Assembly (NCBI GenBank): GCA_963920575.1
Contig: OY986973.1
Span: forward strand, 13,037,397-13,101,396
DNA length: 64,000 nt
Origin: Narthecium ossifragum
Taxonomy: Eukaryota; Streptophyta; Magnoliopsida; Dioscoreales; Nartheciaceae
Reading direction: 5' to 3'
In this document: positions 32,332 to 43,989 of the stretch, one piece after another
How positions within the stretch are numbered: position 1 is the stretch's first letter
How the letters are laid out: every line of letters starts with the position of its first letter
Made by a program: the position numbers and the translations under genes
The notes under the pieces: model-generated
Databases searched by the model: none
Told to the model about the DNA's origin: nothing
The model's input: the letters and a program-made list of their open reading frames with translations, nothing else

Positions 32332-32819
32332 AATGCTAAAGGAATGCAATTCTTGGAAAATCCTAGGCCAGGAATAGGATTTGAGATTTCCATGTGTAGA
32401 TTTAGTTTTTGTTCACATAATCCGTTTGAATCATTGGACACGATAACAACAGGTTTTAGTGACCAAAATAATTATTTTATTATTGTAAAGGAGTGAATGA
32501 GTTATATGCAAATTGATTATTACATCTCATGTAAAATAATGAGTATACATGATTTTTTTTTTCTTTTTTAACATGAAAAGTACGTTGGGTCAGAGTACAT
32601 ATTGATCCAATCTAACCCGCCTAGAAGAGTGGCTTTAATCGGATGTTTGCAGGAAGAGAGCCATTGTTGGGGATGCATGGAATGGGGTGGGGGTTCCGGT
32701 GACCATTTTACGTGGGGTTTCGTTTGTTTGGTACTATACTAAGCGAACTGCAGGGGGCTCCATAATTATAAATATTATTATAATACTCATCTGAAGAAAG
32801 TATTGATGAAAGTATGCCT
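32332..32819. other. Unclassified AT-rich flank
   Basis: No gene, LTR or TIR recognised. It is the right flank of the MULE and may be one of the few non-repetitive stretches of the window. Confidence 0.4.
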
Positions 32820-33160
32820 GGTTTGGCCACGTCAGCGCCACGCTGGCATGGCCTTTTAGTTTTTAGTTCCAAGCATGAAGACGTAACTCCAAGTTTTTAG
32901 TTCCAAACAGGTTTTAGTTTTTAGTTTTTAGTTCCAAGTTACGTCTTCAGTCAAATACTTCACCTAGTAAGAAGTTACGTCTTCAGTCAAATACTTCATA
33001 ACTTCAAGTTATGCCTTTTAGTTTTTAGTCCCAAGCATGAAGACGTAACTCCAAGTTACGTCTTCAGTCAAATACTTCATAACTTCAAGTTATGTCTTTA
33101 CTTAAGTGGCCAAAAAGGCCAAGTGGTTATTAATAACTAGAAGTTACGTCTTAATATAGA
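32820..33160. repeat. Tandem array of AAGTTACGTCTTCAGTCAAA units with hairpins
   Basis: The phrase AGTTACGTCTTCAGTCAAAT followed by ACTTCA occurs three times (about 32938, 32977, 33054), mixed with TTTTAGTTTTTAGT blocks. The palindrome GAAGACGTAACT-cca-AGTTACGTCTTC forms a stem-loop at 33046-33070 and has a half-copy at 32877. GGCCACGTCAGCG and GCTGGCATGGCC at 32824-32855 form a further short inverted repeat. Confidence 0.65.
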
Positions 33161-33164
33161 GTCC

Positions 33165-33506
33165 CGCTGGCCGGCTACGTGCGGACGCCCGACGACGACG
33201 AGCGCCGGAAGGAGGGGTCACGGGTGGGGAAGGAGGTGGGTCGCCGGTCGCGTGCGGATGCCCAACGATGACGAGCGCCGGAACGAGGGGAAGTACGACC
33301 GCCGGAAGGAGGGGGTCACGGGTGGGGAAAGAGGTGGGTCGCCGGCCACGTGCGCACGTTCGACGACGACGAGAGCCGGAATGAGGGGAAGGGCCGGAAG
33401 GAGAGGGCCACGTGCGGACGCCGGACCCGTGACCCCCTCCTTCAGGCGCTCGTCGTCGTCGGGCGTCCGTACGCGGCCGGCGACCCACCTCCTTCCCCAC
33501 CCGTGA
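33165..33506. repeat. GC-rich tandem and inverted repeat block
   Basis: A unit of about 75-105 bp (GTGCGGACGCCCGACGACGA…GAAGGAGGGGTCACGGGTGG…) is present up to three times in direct orientation from 33175 and once inverted at 33425-33505 (CACCCGTGACCCCCTCC…GTCGTCGTCGGGCGTCC). The outer copies can pair over about 75 bp to form a long stem. Frames on both strands are open only because of the GC-rich composition. Confidence 0.7.
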
Positions 33507-33899
33507 TGTCGCACCCCGACCCGTGAAAGCCCAACAGGGGCGGGCAACGTGAAACGAAACCTAACAAACTGCGAAAAAATGTTGGTGAGGGTTCCCTACG
33601 ATTACTTTAAGTTATACTACTCCTAATGACCTTGGCACAACCTATCCTAGCATAGCATAGCCTATCTCAAAAGCAATATACATAAATCACATGAAAACCA
33701 TCTTATGAATCTTTATAATCAATCACAGAAATCATGTAGGACTGAAAGTACGTCAAGGGAATTCTTTTCCTTCAACTCTATCAACAATGAAAAGCAAATT
33801 CATAGGATCATGTCTTGAGAAGAGTATAAGATTGGAACCAAAGAATACAAAAAGTTACCCTAAGGCTGCATGAGATCCCCAAGTTAATAAATTAGCCAC
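33507..33899 (+). repeat. Family C-related LTR 5' fragment
   Basis: It starts TGTCGCACCCCGACCC, and the first 90 bases match the C LTR start (AAAGCCCAAC…AACGAAACCTAAC…GGTGAGGGTTCCC). The rest is AT-rich and diverged. Cut at 33900 by a family A fragment. Confidence 0.65.
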
Positions 33900-34233
33900 T
33901 GATACGGGCGGTCTACTCGCAATCCTCTCGTAGTGGGATCAGAATTGAGTCTGATCGGACATGATTGGCTGAATCTGGCTAGCTTGATCAAGTCTGGCTT
34001 AACCAGGTTCACATCTGGCTAAGCCTGATTGGGATAGGACTAGACCGGGTCAAGTGGCCTGGAGTGAATTGTGTTAATTAGCTCAGTCAGGTTGACTTAG
34101 TCAACCAGTGAAGCTTTGGAGAAGAAGCTAAGTTGTATCCAAGGGCTGAGGGCCGCCGGAGGTGGATCGCCGGCGAGGGGACTTGACGGCGGTCGGGACC
34201 TAGGCAGGAAGGGTCATTGGAGGATGGGGATTC
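33900..34233 (-). repeat. Family A LTR fragment, reversed
   Basis: The first 330 bp of a reversed A LTR (TGATACGGGCGGTCTACTCG onward), truncated at the start of the next C LTR at 34234. Confidence 0.8.
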
Positions 34234-34879
34234 TGTCATGCCCTGGCCCGCAAAAGCCCAACCGGGCCGGGGACGCGAACCGGAACCTAACCAACCGTGG
34301 AAAATATGGCGAGGGTTCCCTCTAACCTATTGGTCTCCCTAAGCAATTCATTAAACACCCTCAATTAACAATTCTAACATCAACAAAAACCTCAAACTCA
34401 AAGATTACAAATCCAAAACAAAAATCTACAAAACCTTGAAGAGGGGAAATCAATTACAAACATTTATACACTCCCGTAGGAGGATAACTATACAAGGGTC
34501 AAGGATCAGAAAGATCACCACTCCTCAGACTCAGCCAGGCGCCGCCGCACCGCCGACCAACTGCCTGGTAGGGGCCACTGAAGAGGAGCTAACGCTTGCA
34601 CCTGCAAAACGCAGTCCGGGTAAGAGTGAGCAACTAACCTCAGCAGGGAAACTACACTACGACTCACAAAATGAAGAGGGAAACACAACAGCGTCGTCCT
34701 CTAACAAGGTCTGGGTGTACACATGGGTCCCATAACCCCACAGCGTGTCCCTGAGATCCACAATCATGATCTTCCAGTGGAGCTGGTCACACGATGGGTC
34801 ACACTCAGTAAGCAGGAAACCAACACTGCTGACTTACAAGCAGGAAACCGGCACTGCTGGCACCGCTGAGTAGGAACAC

Positions 34880-37505
34880 TGTCACACCCCGACCCAGAAA
34901 ACCCATCCAGGACGAGGCGTGAGGGGAAACCTACACTATTCATCTCCAGCTGGCGCGATACAAAGCGGAATTATAGAAAAACTTAAACAATTTATAATCC
35001 AGAGGTAAACAGATATTCAATTTACAAATATACATCATGTTGTACTGGTACAAGATTTTCCAATGAAAGAATATAATACATTAATCTCAAAAGTCCTCGA
35101 AATGATACATAATTTACAAAATCCATCAAGTGTATAATTGATCATCCTCCAACAACCTCAAGCACCTCTGGATGTAGTCACGCCACCAAAGCTGACCCGC
35201 CGGCTCTACTGAAGAAGAACTGGCGCCTGCACCTGCAAACGCAGCCCGGGTAGGAGTGAGCGATAAGCTCAGTAGGGTTCTACTCTACGGCACACTGAAG
35301 GGAGGAAAACAACAACAGTGTTGTCTCTCAGCTCAAGTCTAACGGATGCCACGGGTCCCATAACCCAGTTGATGTCCCAAGGGCTCTTGTCATGAAACCT
35401 CTCTCCTGAACAAGTTACCAGGAGGCCAAGGAACAGTAACATGCAAGATCACCCTTCCCAAGCTGGAATACCAAGCCTTGGGGAACCACGTCGGAAACGC
35501 ATCAACATCCATCCTTAGCACTTGACTTTGGAAGACAACACAACCTCTAAACCTCAACACTGATTAGAGTCAACTATCGCAAATCCTCAACACAAGAGAT
35601 CTGATTAAACAATCACCCTAATCCTGACTACCCAGCCGCGGTCCTAATGGCTAGATCCGAGCTACCCGAGAGCCTCGGATCAGCGATCAACCCATCGCCC
35701 GCCTAACCTCAGATGCCTCTAATGCAATCAAGATGCATGCAATGCTCAGGCACAGATAACAAGATATAAGCATGCAACAAGATGACATTAATCATACAGG
35801 TCTAGGCATAGCCTACAGCTAGCCCAAGGGTAAGCATAGCAAAGGCCTCAAATACAGAATATCTATGCTAACCAAACAAAGATACTGAGCTAAGCATCGA
35901 ACACAGATATACAATAGTCTTCAGTGCTCTCCTGCACCTGACAGACTAAGGTTCCACAGTTACCCCGCAGGTAACTGGCCACATTTATACAATAGCCCTC
36001 GGCACTCGCCGGCAAGAGGCTAAGGTTCCACAATTCCTCATTAGCTAGCACTCATGGCCAACTAATGGTTAAGCAACCCAATAAAGCATTTAACTACTAT
36101 CACACAAGTATTAAATGCAAGTAAAGCCATAGATTTACCCAAAAAGAGAGTTACTTGAATCGATTCTCAAACCCGATGAAAATCCTTTGAAAACGTCATG
36201 AAATCCCCATACACACTTCCCAACATGATTAGATACTAATCCCCCATCAAAACCATCCAAGAAATACCTGAAAAACCAAGTTCAAAGGGTCACGGATGAT
36301 GTCATGGTCGATCCGGGGATCGACCGTGAGGCCACGGACGATGCCGACCGTGAGACCCATGCGAAGGAAACCAAGAGCGACGGTCGATCCACCCATCGAC
36401 CCTGAGAAGTCCAAAACCAAACAGCGCCTGACGGTCGATCCGATGGTCGACCGTCAGGTAGATGGCGAAAAGGAGAAGATCCCGCGTTCGATCCATCCAT
36501 CGACCGTGGGAGTCCAAAATCCCGACAGAGCCCGACGGTCGATGTGACGGTCGACCGTCAGGCCCAGAAAGAGCAAAACAACACTTGACGGTCGATGCAC
36601 CGATCGACCGTCGAGCTCCGAAAGAGTGTATCAACGCTTGACGGTCGATGCACCGATCGACCGTCGGGCCTTAGGCACAGTTCATCAGAACAGTGCCGGA
36701 AATCCAATTTCTTGGATTTCAAGGATCAAAACTAGTTGGAAATCGAAGAAACTTTGCAAGCATGCTTAAAAGATAAAGGGGAATCCAATGGTGCGAAGAA
36801 ACCACATTTTTGACGGTTAAAACTCCAATTTAGGTTAAAACGGTCAAAAACCGATAAACGGCGATAATACGGAAATCAACCGTTAGAATACGGAAATCGC
36901 GAGTTAGGAATACTTCAAACCATCTATAACACATGCACAAAGACTTACACAACATTCTAAGAAGTACTCCTACAGCAAAAAAGCAATAATCCTATCCTAG
37001 GAGAACCCGATCCAAAGATCGAGGTAGAAACACCTACTTGAAGAGATAGGGCAGCTCCTCCACGCATCCCCCAACTCCGATCGCCGGAAGCCGCTCCTCG
37101 AAGATCAACCCTCCAAGCCCTAGCTCAGCCGACGGAGAGAGGGAGAAGAGAGAAAGAAAAGCCGGAGGAGAAGAAAAAGGAAAGGAGAGAGAGAAAGGAA
37201 AGGGTTAAATAGAAAGCTGGGATCCATCACAGCCGTCCGATTCGATCTCTCCCGATCGAGCTCCGATCTTCCGATCGGACGCGCCCTAAAGGTTCTAATC
37301 AAACACATACATCAATCAAAGGCCATGTGTGCAGCGCGCGCGGGTGTGAAACTGACCACCAGGGAGCATATTTACCAAAATGCCACTGGGGTCAAAAACA
37401 GCGATGCGATCAACCGATCGCATTCCAAGGCCAACCGAGCTAAACCACAAACCCAAGTCCTCGACATAACGCGGTCGGACCAGGTTGGAGGTACGAGTCC
37501 TCACA
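34880..37505 (+). repeat. Family C-variant solo LTR
   Basis: 2,626 bp, TGTCACACCCCGACCC to GAGTCCTCACA, with AACAC (34875-34879) / AACAG (37506-37510) as a target-site duplication with one mismatch. It shares CAGCCCGGGTAGGAGTGAGC (near 35246) and the TACTGTCACACC-type start with family C. It carries the stem-loop array at 36300-36670. No reading frame of note. Confidence 0.85.
36300..36670. repeat. Array of GGTCGACC stem-loops
   Basis: About seven inverted repeats of the type GACGGTCGAT / ATCGACCGTC. The two best are identical: a 10-bp perfect stem with the 6-base loop GCACCG, at 36587-36612 and 36640-36665, 53 bp apart. Others with shorter or imperfect stems lie near 36304, 36379, 36430, 36485 and 36534. 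A similar set of four is in the Athila-like LTR at 41065-41250. Confidence 0.8.
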
Positions 37506-38213
37506 AACAGCCTCTACTCAAGAGTCGTTATAATCGGACACCGTCTACACTTCTGATTCCGACTCGAGACCGACATGACCTCTAAAATCATCCAACAACA
37601 TGTGTTCAAGTCATCTAGGCCTATCATCGAAATAGACTGAAAACCACCATTCAAACCTGGACCAAGCTACCCAGCTCCGGCCCTAAGGCTAAATAGCTTC
37701 CTAGCCTCGGGACAGCGATACCACAGATCGCCCACACCCTAACCTTATGTAGCTAATGCACAACCAGACACATGCTATGAACACACGCATGAAAGCAGAT
37801 AAGCATGCAATACATGTGACGATTAATTAAAAAAGGTCTGGGCTCGGCACCATGCCGGTCCCGGCTGGTGAAAAGGTAAAACAGGCCAAGGGACTGCTGT
37901 AGTGGTAATCCCACCAACTACAACCAGTCCACAAAAAGACAGCATGTTACGGGAAGCAACCCCGGCAACCAAGTATAAATAGTACAACGTGTTAAACTAC
38001 ACATCTCGGGAGTCGTCACTCTCTCGGTTCACCACTACCCCTCATTATGGGGCCATCATGCTCAAGAATATGTACAAGTTATAAAGCAGTAAAGAAAACC
38101 GCATATGTGAAGCCCCACGAGCAAAATCCATTGAAAACACCTCTCTGTCACCAAAGAGATCAATCTCTCTACCCTTCTTAGTGCTTGGGAAGCCTCATCC
38201 CAGTCAACTGAAA

Positions 38214-38360
38214 GGGATCGATCTTCTCCACTAGAAGGATCGATCTTCTTCATGACTCGGACCCCCCCCCCCCATGCCAGCCAAGAAAAGATCGATCCCG
38301 CACGGGTTGGGCATGACATTCCACAAATGATCGATCTTTCCTCAAGAAAGATCGATCCGA
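38214..38360. repeat. GATCGATC palindrome array (family C)
   Basis: Five copies of GATCGATC flanked by pyrimidine-rich tails (GATCGATCTTCTCC, GATCGATCTTCTTC, GATCGATCCCGC, GATCGATCTTTCC, GATCGATCCGAA). A run of 12 C lies at 38262-38273. The equivalent array in the second C copy is at 47440-47670. Confidence 0.8.
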
Positions 38361-38605
38361 ATGGGTTCACCGGCAGATCGTCGGCGAGAAATATTGTCGC
38401 AAAACTCCACCAAACCCCACAAAACCTTGGGATCTTGTAGTACGAAGGACAACGAGTCCAAAACCGATGATTTCATTGAAAATAAACTTGTAGATAATCA
38501 GATCTTAGCAAAACAAACCACATCCAAGCTTAAACTCACAAAATCCGGAAAAACACGTAGGTAGGATCCCTACCTAGACTAGAGCAACTTCAATCCCAGC
38601 TGCTA

Positions 38606-39919
38606 TGATATGAGCGGTCTACTCGTAATCCTCTCGTATCGGGTCTCTACTGCTCCAATCGATCAGAATTGGCCTGATCGGACTTGATTTGAGTCCAATT
38701 GGCTGAATCTGACTAGCTGGATCGGATCTGGCTTGAGCTGGTTCGGATCTGGCTGAGCTTGATTGGATGGGACTTGATTGGGTCAAGTCTGAAGTGATCT
38801 CCAAGCTGACCAAGTTGGATTGGGCTGGATCCGGATTGACTGGCTTGGCTAAACCAATTAGACTTGGGCTGAGTCTGAATCAGCTGGCTGGCTGAACCGG
38901 ACTTGATCCAATGGCTGAGGAGTCGCCGGAATGGATCGCCGGCGTAGGGGCGGCGGCGGCGGTTGGGATATTGTCAGGAAGGGTCGCGGGGTGATGGGGA
39001 AGAGATCCAACGGCTCGGATCGGGGATATGGGTGGCGGATTGACCGGATCTAGGAGGTCGGCCGGTGGGTTTAGAGGAGGACGGCGTCGGGGACGACGAC
39101 GGGGAGCTCGGCGGGGGTCCTTGGGACGTCGAGAAGGATCGTTGGGAGACGAGGAACGGATCTAACGGATCCGATCTTCCAATGGAGTGATAGAGGCGGC
39201 GGATTGGAAGGGGTCGGTGACTGTGGAGCATGGGAAGGACGGGAATACCGCCGGGGAAGGTGAACAGGGCGGTGAAGGGGTTGGGCGGAGTCGTGAGAGC
39301 TTGGGGAAGAGGATGGTGGTCTTGGATGGTAGCGGGGACGACCGGAGAAGTAGAACGGCGGGAAGCTAGGGTTCCGGGAGAGAGGAAGGAGATGATGAAC
39401 AGTGGTGATGACGTGGCGGAGAGAGAAAGTGCGTGGAGGTGGTGCCGGCTGCGGAGAAGATGACCGACGGGGAAGAAGGTGGATCTATGGTAGATATCCG
39501 GTGGAAGCTATATTATCTCTACTCCTATGATATTCTACTCCTATGATAATTTATCAACTACTCATAATAATTAATAATTATTCATTCATCTCATGCATAA
39601 CCTAATACAAACTACTAAGGTCTTTTTATAGAGACATTGACAGAATCCTAATCCAACTAGAAAACCCCCTTGCTTAATTAGCAAGTAATAAGGCTTTCTG
39701 ACTCAACTCAACTTCCTAACTCAAATGGACTCTTAATTAATTCCTAACAATCAAATATCAACTAGGACTCAATTAAATATAAAAGACTAATGATAAATCC
39801 TAATCAAATACTCTAGTTTGAACTAGGGAAGTCCAAGTCAAATTAGGAAAGAGGTTGAACCAGTTTGGTTCCTCTTCTGGGTTCGGGTCCAATTGGTCGA
39901 GTCGGATCGACTCGTATCA
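38606..39919 (-). repeat. Family A solo LTR, reversed
   Basis: 1,314 bp, TGATATGAGCGGTC to CGACTCGTATCA, with a perfect target-site duplication TGCTA (38601-38605, 39920-39924). It is inserted in a C LTR, and the C sequence continues on both sides. Confidence 0.93.
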
Positions 39920-40019
39920 TGCTAATCCTCGGATCGTCCTCAATCTCCTCAAAATCCAGCCGGATCTCAACTCAAGAACGCGGATTTGAAAAGAGAATCA
40001 AAGAAGGGGGTCTCGTTCT

Positions 40020-40147
40020 GATACGAGGTCAAACCAAGCTCAGCCTGGGCCAGCCCAACCCACGCCAAGGAAGGACTTGATCGAGTCTAGTCCTAGATGT
40101 GCAAGCCGAGCCCTAGCTGAACTGGCTTCAAGCCCAAGCCCGAGCAT
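40020..40147 (+). repeat. Family B LTR 5' fragment
   Basis: TGATACGAGGTCAAACC and 110 further bases match in reverse the end of the B LTR at 1787-2714. Truncated on the right by a C fragment. Confidence 0.7.
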
Positions 40148-40148
40148 G

Positions 40149-40206
40149 GGCTGTGTCGCGCCTCAACCCGCGTAGGCCCAACCGGGCCGGGTGACGCGAA
40201 CCGGAA
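40149..40206 (+). repeat. Family C LTR 5' fragment
   Basis: GTGTCGCGCCTCAACCCGC to GACGCGAACCGGAA, the first c.58 bp of the C LTR, cut by the A LTR at 40207. Confidence 0.7.
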
Positions 40207-41010
40207 TGATACGAGTCGATTCGACTCGACCAACTGGACCCAAACCCAGAAGAGAAACCAAACTGGTTTAGCCTCTTTCCTAGTTTGACTTGGTCTTCCT
40301 TAGTTCAAACTAGAGTATTTAATTAGTATTTATCATTAGTCTTTTATATTTAATTGAGTCCTAGTTGATATTTGAGTTAGGAAGTTGAGTTGAGTCAGAA
40401 AGCCTTATTACTTGCTAATTAAGCAAGGGGGTTTTTAGTTGGATTAGGACTCTGTCAGTTCTCTATAAAAGGACCTTAGTAGTTTGTATTAGGGAAGGCA
40501 TGAGATGAATGATTAAGAATAGTTGATAGATTATCATAGGAGTAGAGATAATATAGCTTCCACCAGATATCCACCATAGATCCACCTTCTTCCCCGTCGG
40601 TCATCTTCTCCGCAACCGGCACCCCTCCACCAGTGTTTCTCTCTCCCCGTCACTTTCTCTCTCCTCCACGTCAGCGCCACGTCAGCACTCTCTCTCCTCA
40701 TCACCTGCCACGTCATCGTCTTCTTCGTCCCCTCTCTTCTCTTCCCGTACCCTAGCTTCCGCCGGCCTTCCCTCCCTCTACCTCTCCGGCCACCCCCGCT
40801 GCCATCCAAGACGTCCATCCACTTACCCTACCTCCCACGACTCCGCCCAGCCCTTCCCCGCCGTCTTCCATCGCCTTCGGCGCCGTCCTCGGCGAACCCG
40901 ATCTCCGTCCCCATCACCGGCAAACCGCGTCCGACCCCTATCCCACCTCCAAACCATCCTAAATCCCTCGTTGATCGTCCCTAACTCCCTCGTTGATCCT
41001 CGTTGCTCTA
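40207..41010 (+). repeat. Family A LTR, truncated
   Basis: TGATACGAGTCGATTC, with the TATA segment at about 40464 and the GC-rich leader. It ends without the 3' third, at the border of an Athila-like LTR near 41010. The exact junction is uncertain. Confidence 0.75.
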
Positions 41011-41588
41011 GAAAACTCGGGTTAGATTCGGATCCGTTATATGCTCGCGGCTGATCTGGCGGTCGACTGTGAGACCTGGCCGTCGACCGTCAACTGTACA
41101 AATTTATTTGGAGAAGTGGCGGTCGATCATCGCATCGACCCTGAGAAGTGTTTTTCTTGACAGAGGCTGACGGTCGATGCCACGGTCAACCGTGAGTATA
41201 GTGAGCACGACGGTCAATCTCGCGGATGATGCGACGGTCGACCGTCACTATTCATTCAGCACTGCGCATTTGTACCAAAAATGCTATAAATGTCTCTAGG
41301 ATACTCGGAATCATGAACCATAAAATTCTCCAGAAACGAGACTTCAAGGACTTTCTAGCCATATATGGTACATCATCTAGTTCTTCATGAACAGGTACAA
41401 TTTAATCTTCCAATTTGACTTATGTAATCTTTTCAGCTTCTTTTAGCTCCAATTTCCTGCATTTTCTAAACAACTATGTGAAGCACATATAAGTGTAAAA
41501 ATAGTACTAAAGAGGTTGATTAAGGGTGACAATCTAGCAATTGAGATGGTTATAAGACTATTTAGAGTGGACTTTTCATACACTCATC
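41011..41588 (-). repeat. Athila-like 3' LTR, partial (family D)
   Basis: Its right end on the + strand is ACTTTTCATACACTCATCA, followed by CACCCCCAACC. On the minus strand this reads as a polypurine tract (GGTTGGGGGTG) before the LTR start TGATGAGTG. It shares AAATTCTCCAGAAAC-AGACTTCAAG and GTGAAGCA-CATATAAGT with the copy at 55766-56995. It carries four GGTCGACC-type palindromes (41065-41250). Confidence 0.7.
41065..41250. repeat. GGTCGACC palindrome array (family D LTR)
   Basis: The segments GGCGGTCGACTGTGAG, GGCCGTCGACCGTCAAC, GCGGTCGATCATCGCATCGACC, GACGGTCGATGCCACGGTCAACCGTG and GCGACGGTCGACCGTC follow one another. They match the motif of the array at 36300-36670, in an LTR of a different family. 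Confidence 0.75.
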
Positions 41589-43989
41589 ACACCCCCAACC
41601 AGCTTATTGCTAGTCTCTAGCAATTCAAAACGCATGAAAACATAATCAAGCACACCAATGGTCTAAGGTTGTCGACATGCGTGACAAAATTTTAGCTTGA
41701 CAGGTCAATAGTGTTATGTATAGTACAGAGCCTAAAAAGTTCTTATACTCGTACACATACTACCAACACATGAGATTAACTTCTACACTTCAAACATGCT
41801 AATGAGCATCTAGACGAACACCTGTGACGTGACAAATTAAAGTTACATACAGAAGCAACTTCTACCCACCATTAGTCCAAACACACCACTATCTTTTGGA
41901 CCAATCATCCAACCCTCGCATTTAACCTACATCATGTTTTTTTTTCTTTTTTGTTTTGAACAATCAGACACTTTGCCTTTTTACGCGAGCACTCTTCGCT
42001 TCTTGAGGCGCAGAGACCCGATTACGTAGCAAAACACTTAATAGTTTTTTTTAGCTATCAGTAGTTCTACCTTTTTACGTGAGCTCCCCGCTTCCTGAGG
42101 CAACAACACCCAATTACTCAGTAGATCACTTAATAGTCGTTTAGGAACATCTTGATCAAGCTCCAGAATTTTTTTTTTCTCTGCATGGAATACTCAACTG
42201 ATACGAGCGGTCTACTCGTAATCCTCTCGTATCGGTTCTCTACTGATCCAATCGATCATAATTGGCCTGATCGGACCTGATTGAGTCCAATTGGCTGATC
42301 TGGCTTGAGCTGGTTCAGATCTGACTGAGCCTGATTAAATAGGACTTGACTGGGTCAAGTCTGATTGGTTGATTGGCTCAAGGAATTTGATCTGGCTAGA
42401 ATTGGGTTAAGTGGCTTGGCTGAACCGGCTAGGATTGGGTGAAGTGGCTGAGTCAAATTGGTCAAGGTTGGCGGATGAGCTAGGATCGATCCAAGGGCTG
42501 AGGAGTTGCCGGGGTGGATCTCAGGCGTAGGGGGCGGCAGCGACGGTCGGGATCTTGGCAGGGAAGGTCGTAGGACATTGGGGAAGAGATCCACCGGCTC
42601 AGATCTGGGAGATGGATGGAGGATCGGCCGGATCTGGGAGGTCGACGGTGGTTTAGAGGAGGTCGGCGTCGGGGACGACGACGGGGAGCTCGGCGGGGGT
42701 CCTTGGGACGTCGGGAAGGATCGTGGGGAGACGAGGAATGGATCTGGGATGAGATCGGGATAGGACGTGGGGTTGCCGACGATGGGGACGGTGGTTGGCT
42801 TGTCGAGGACGGCGCCGAAGGGGATGGAAGACGGCGGGAAAGGGATGGTCGGAGTCGTGGGACTTAGGGAAGAACGGAGGTGGCCTTTGGAGGTGACGGG
42901 GGCGGCCGGAGAGGGCTGGGGAAAGGATGCCGGCGGTGAAGCTTGGCTAGGGCACGGGAGAGAAGAGGAAGGAGGAGGAAGATGATGCTGATGTGGCGCT
43001 GACGTGGCGGAGAGAGAAAGTGGCGTGGAGAAGGAAGATGAAGGTGAAGGCGATGCCGGCTGCGGAGAAGATGACCGACGGGGAGGAAGGTGGATCTATG
43101 GTGGATTTCGGGTGGAATCTACATTACCTCTACTCCTATGATATTCTATCAACTATTCTTAATTTCTCTTCATCATTCATCCTCATAATACAAACTAATG
43201 AGTTCCTTTTATAGAGACCTTGACAGAGTCCTAATCCAACTAGGAAACCCCCTTGCTTAATTAGCAAATAATAAGGTTTCAAACTCAACTCAACTTCCTA
43301 ACTCAAATGAACTCTTAATTAATTCCTAACAATCAAATATTAACTAGGACTCAATTAAATATAAAAGACTAATGATAAATCATAATCAAATACTCTAGTT
43401 TGAACTAGGGAAGTCCAAGTCAAACTAGGAAAGAGGCTGAACCAGTTTGGTTCCTCTTCTGGGTTCGGGTCCAGTTGGTCGAGTCGGATCGACTCGTATC
43501 ATCAACATACTAGCTAAGGTTGAAATCATGGTCCAAATTAACAATAGCATTGGTCATTCCTCTGGTGAGTATAATTACCACTGCACATAAAGTGTTCGTG
43601 TGTGAACCACATGATGTTCTACCTTCAAGTTATCACTCACGCAATCAATGTATAGGTCAATCCATGTGAAAGCAAGATGTATAATAAGCTTTAACATTTT
43701 AGCTCATGTACAATTTAACACTATTAAACCCACAAGGTAGCATGAATAAGGTCATGAATGTCTACACCCCCCAACCTGAAATCAACATTATCCTCAATGT
43801 GTGCATCCTAAGCAATAACATGTGTAGGAGGTGGCTATCCAAAAATTTCATCTAAAGGAGATACAAGATAGTTTAAATAAGAAAGAGGTCACCTGATAGA
43901 GTAAGCGAACATCTCCTCAATGATCATCAGGGTGGTTCAAAACCTAAAAGAAAAACAAAAGAGAAAACATAAAACTGAAAACTAAAACT
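41589..43989 (-). other. Athila-like element, 3' untranslated region (with A solo LTR)
   Basis: No gene. It contains a c.105-bp duplication, seen as TTTTTACGCGAGCACTCTTCG and TTTTTACGTGAGCTCCCCG followed in both by CTTAATAGT (41968-42150), a common feature downstream of Athila pol. The A solo LTR 42199-43501 divides it. Confidence 0.6.
42199..43501 (-). repeat. Family A solo LTR, reversed
   Basis: 1,303 bp, TGATACGAGCGGTC to CGACTCGTATCA, with a perfect target-site duplication TCAAC (42194-42198, 43502-43506). Confidence 0.93.

Larger units (their letters stand above)
34234..40019 (+). repeat. Family C LTR, host of two nested LTRs
   Basis: Starts TGTCATGCCCTGGCCCGC. Its parts are 34234-34879, 37506-38605 and 39920-40019; the gaps are the C-variant solo LTR (34880-37505) and the A solo LTR (38606-39919). 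The part order matches 46103-48354, including the GATCGATC array (38214-38360) and the AAGAACGCGG…GGGGGTCTCGTT end segment. It is cut at 40020 by a B fragment, so its own end is missing. Confidence 0.8.

Noticed and set aside
30350..32345. TIR boundary extended to the CATTCCTT / AAGGAATG inverted pair outside the ATAGATAAAT repeat
   Set aside because: Those bases are inverted, but a longer TIR would leave no good direct duplication, whereas ATAGATAAAT fits a MULE duplication exactly at the TIR edge. I kept the inner boundary but note the alternative.
33175..33505. GC-rich frames at 33144-33547 as a small protein gene
   Set aside because: Frames are open on both strands over a tandem/inverted repeat and encode only repeats of the unit.
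38214..38360. GATCGATC arrays as a CRISPR-like array
   Set aside because: The repeated unit is only 8-14 bp, spacers are irregular, there are no cas genes and the genome is a plant.
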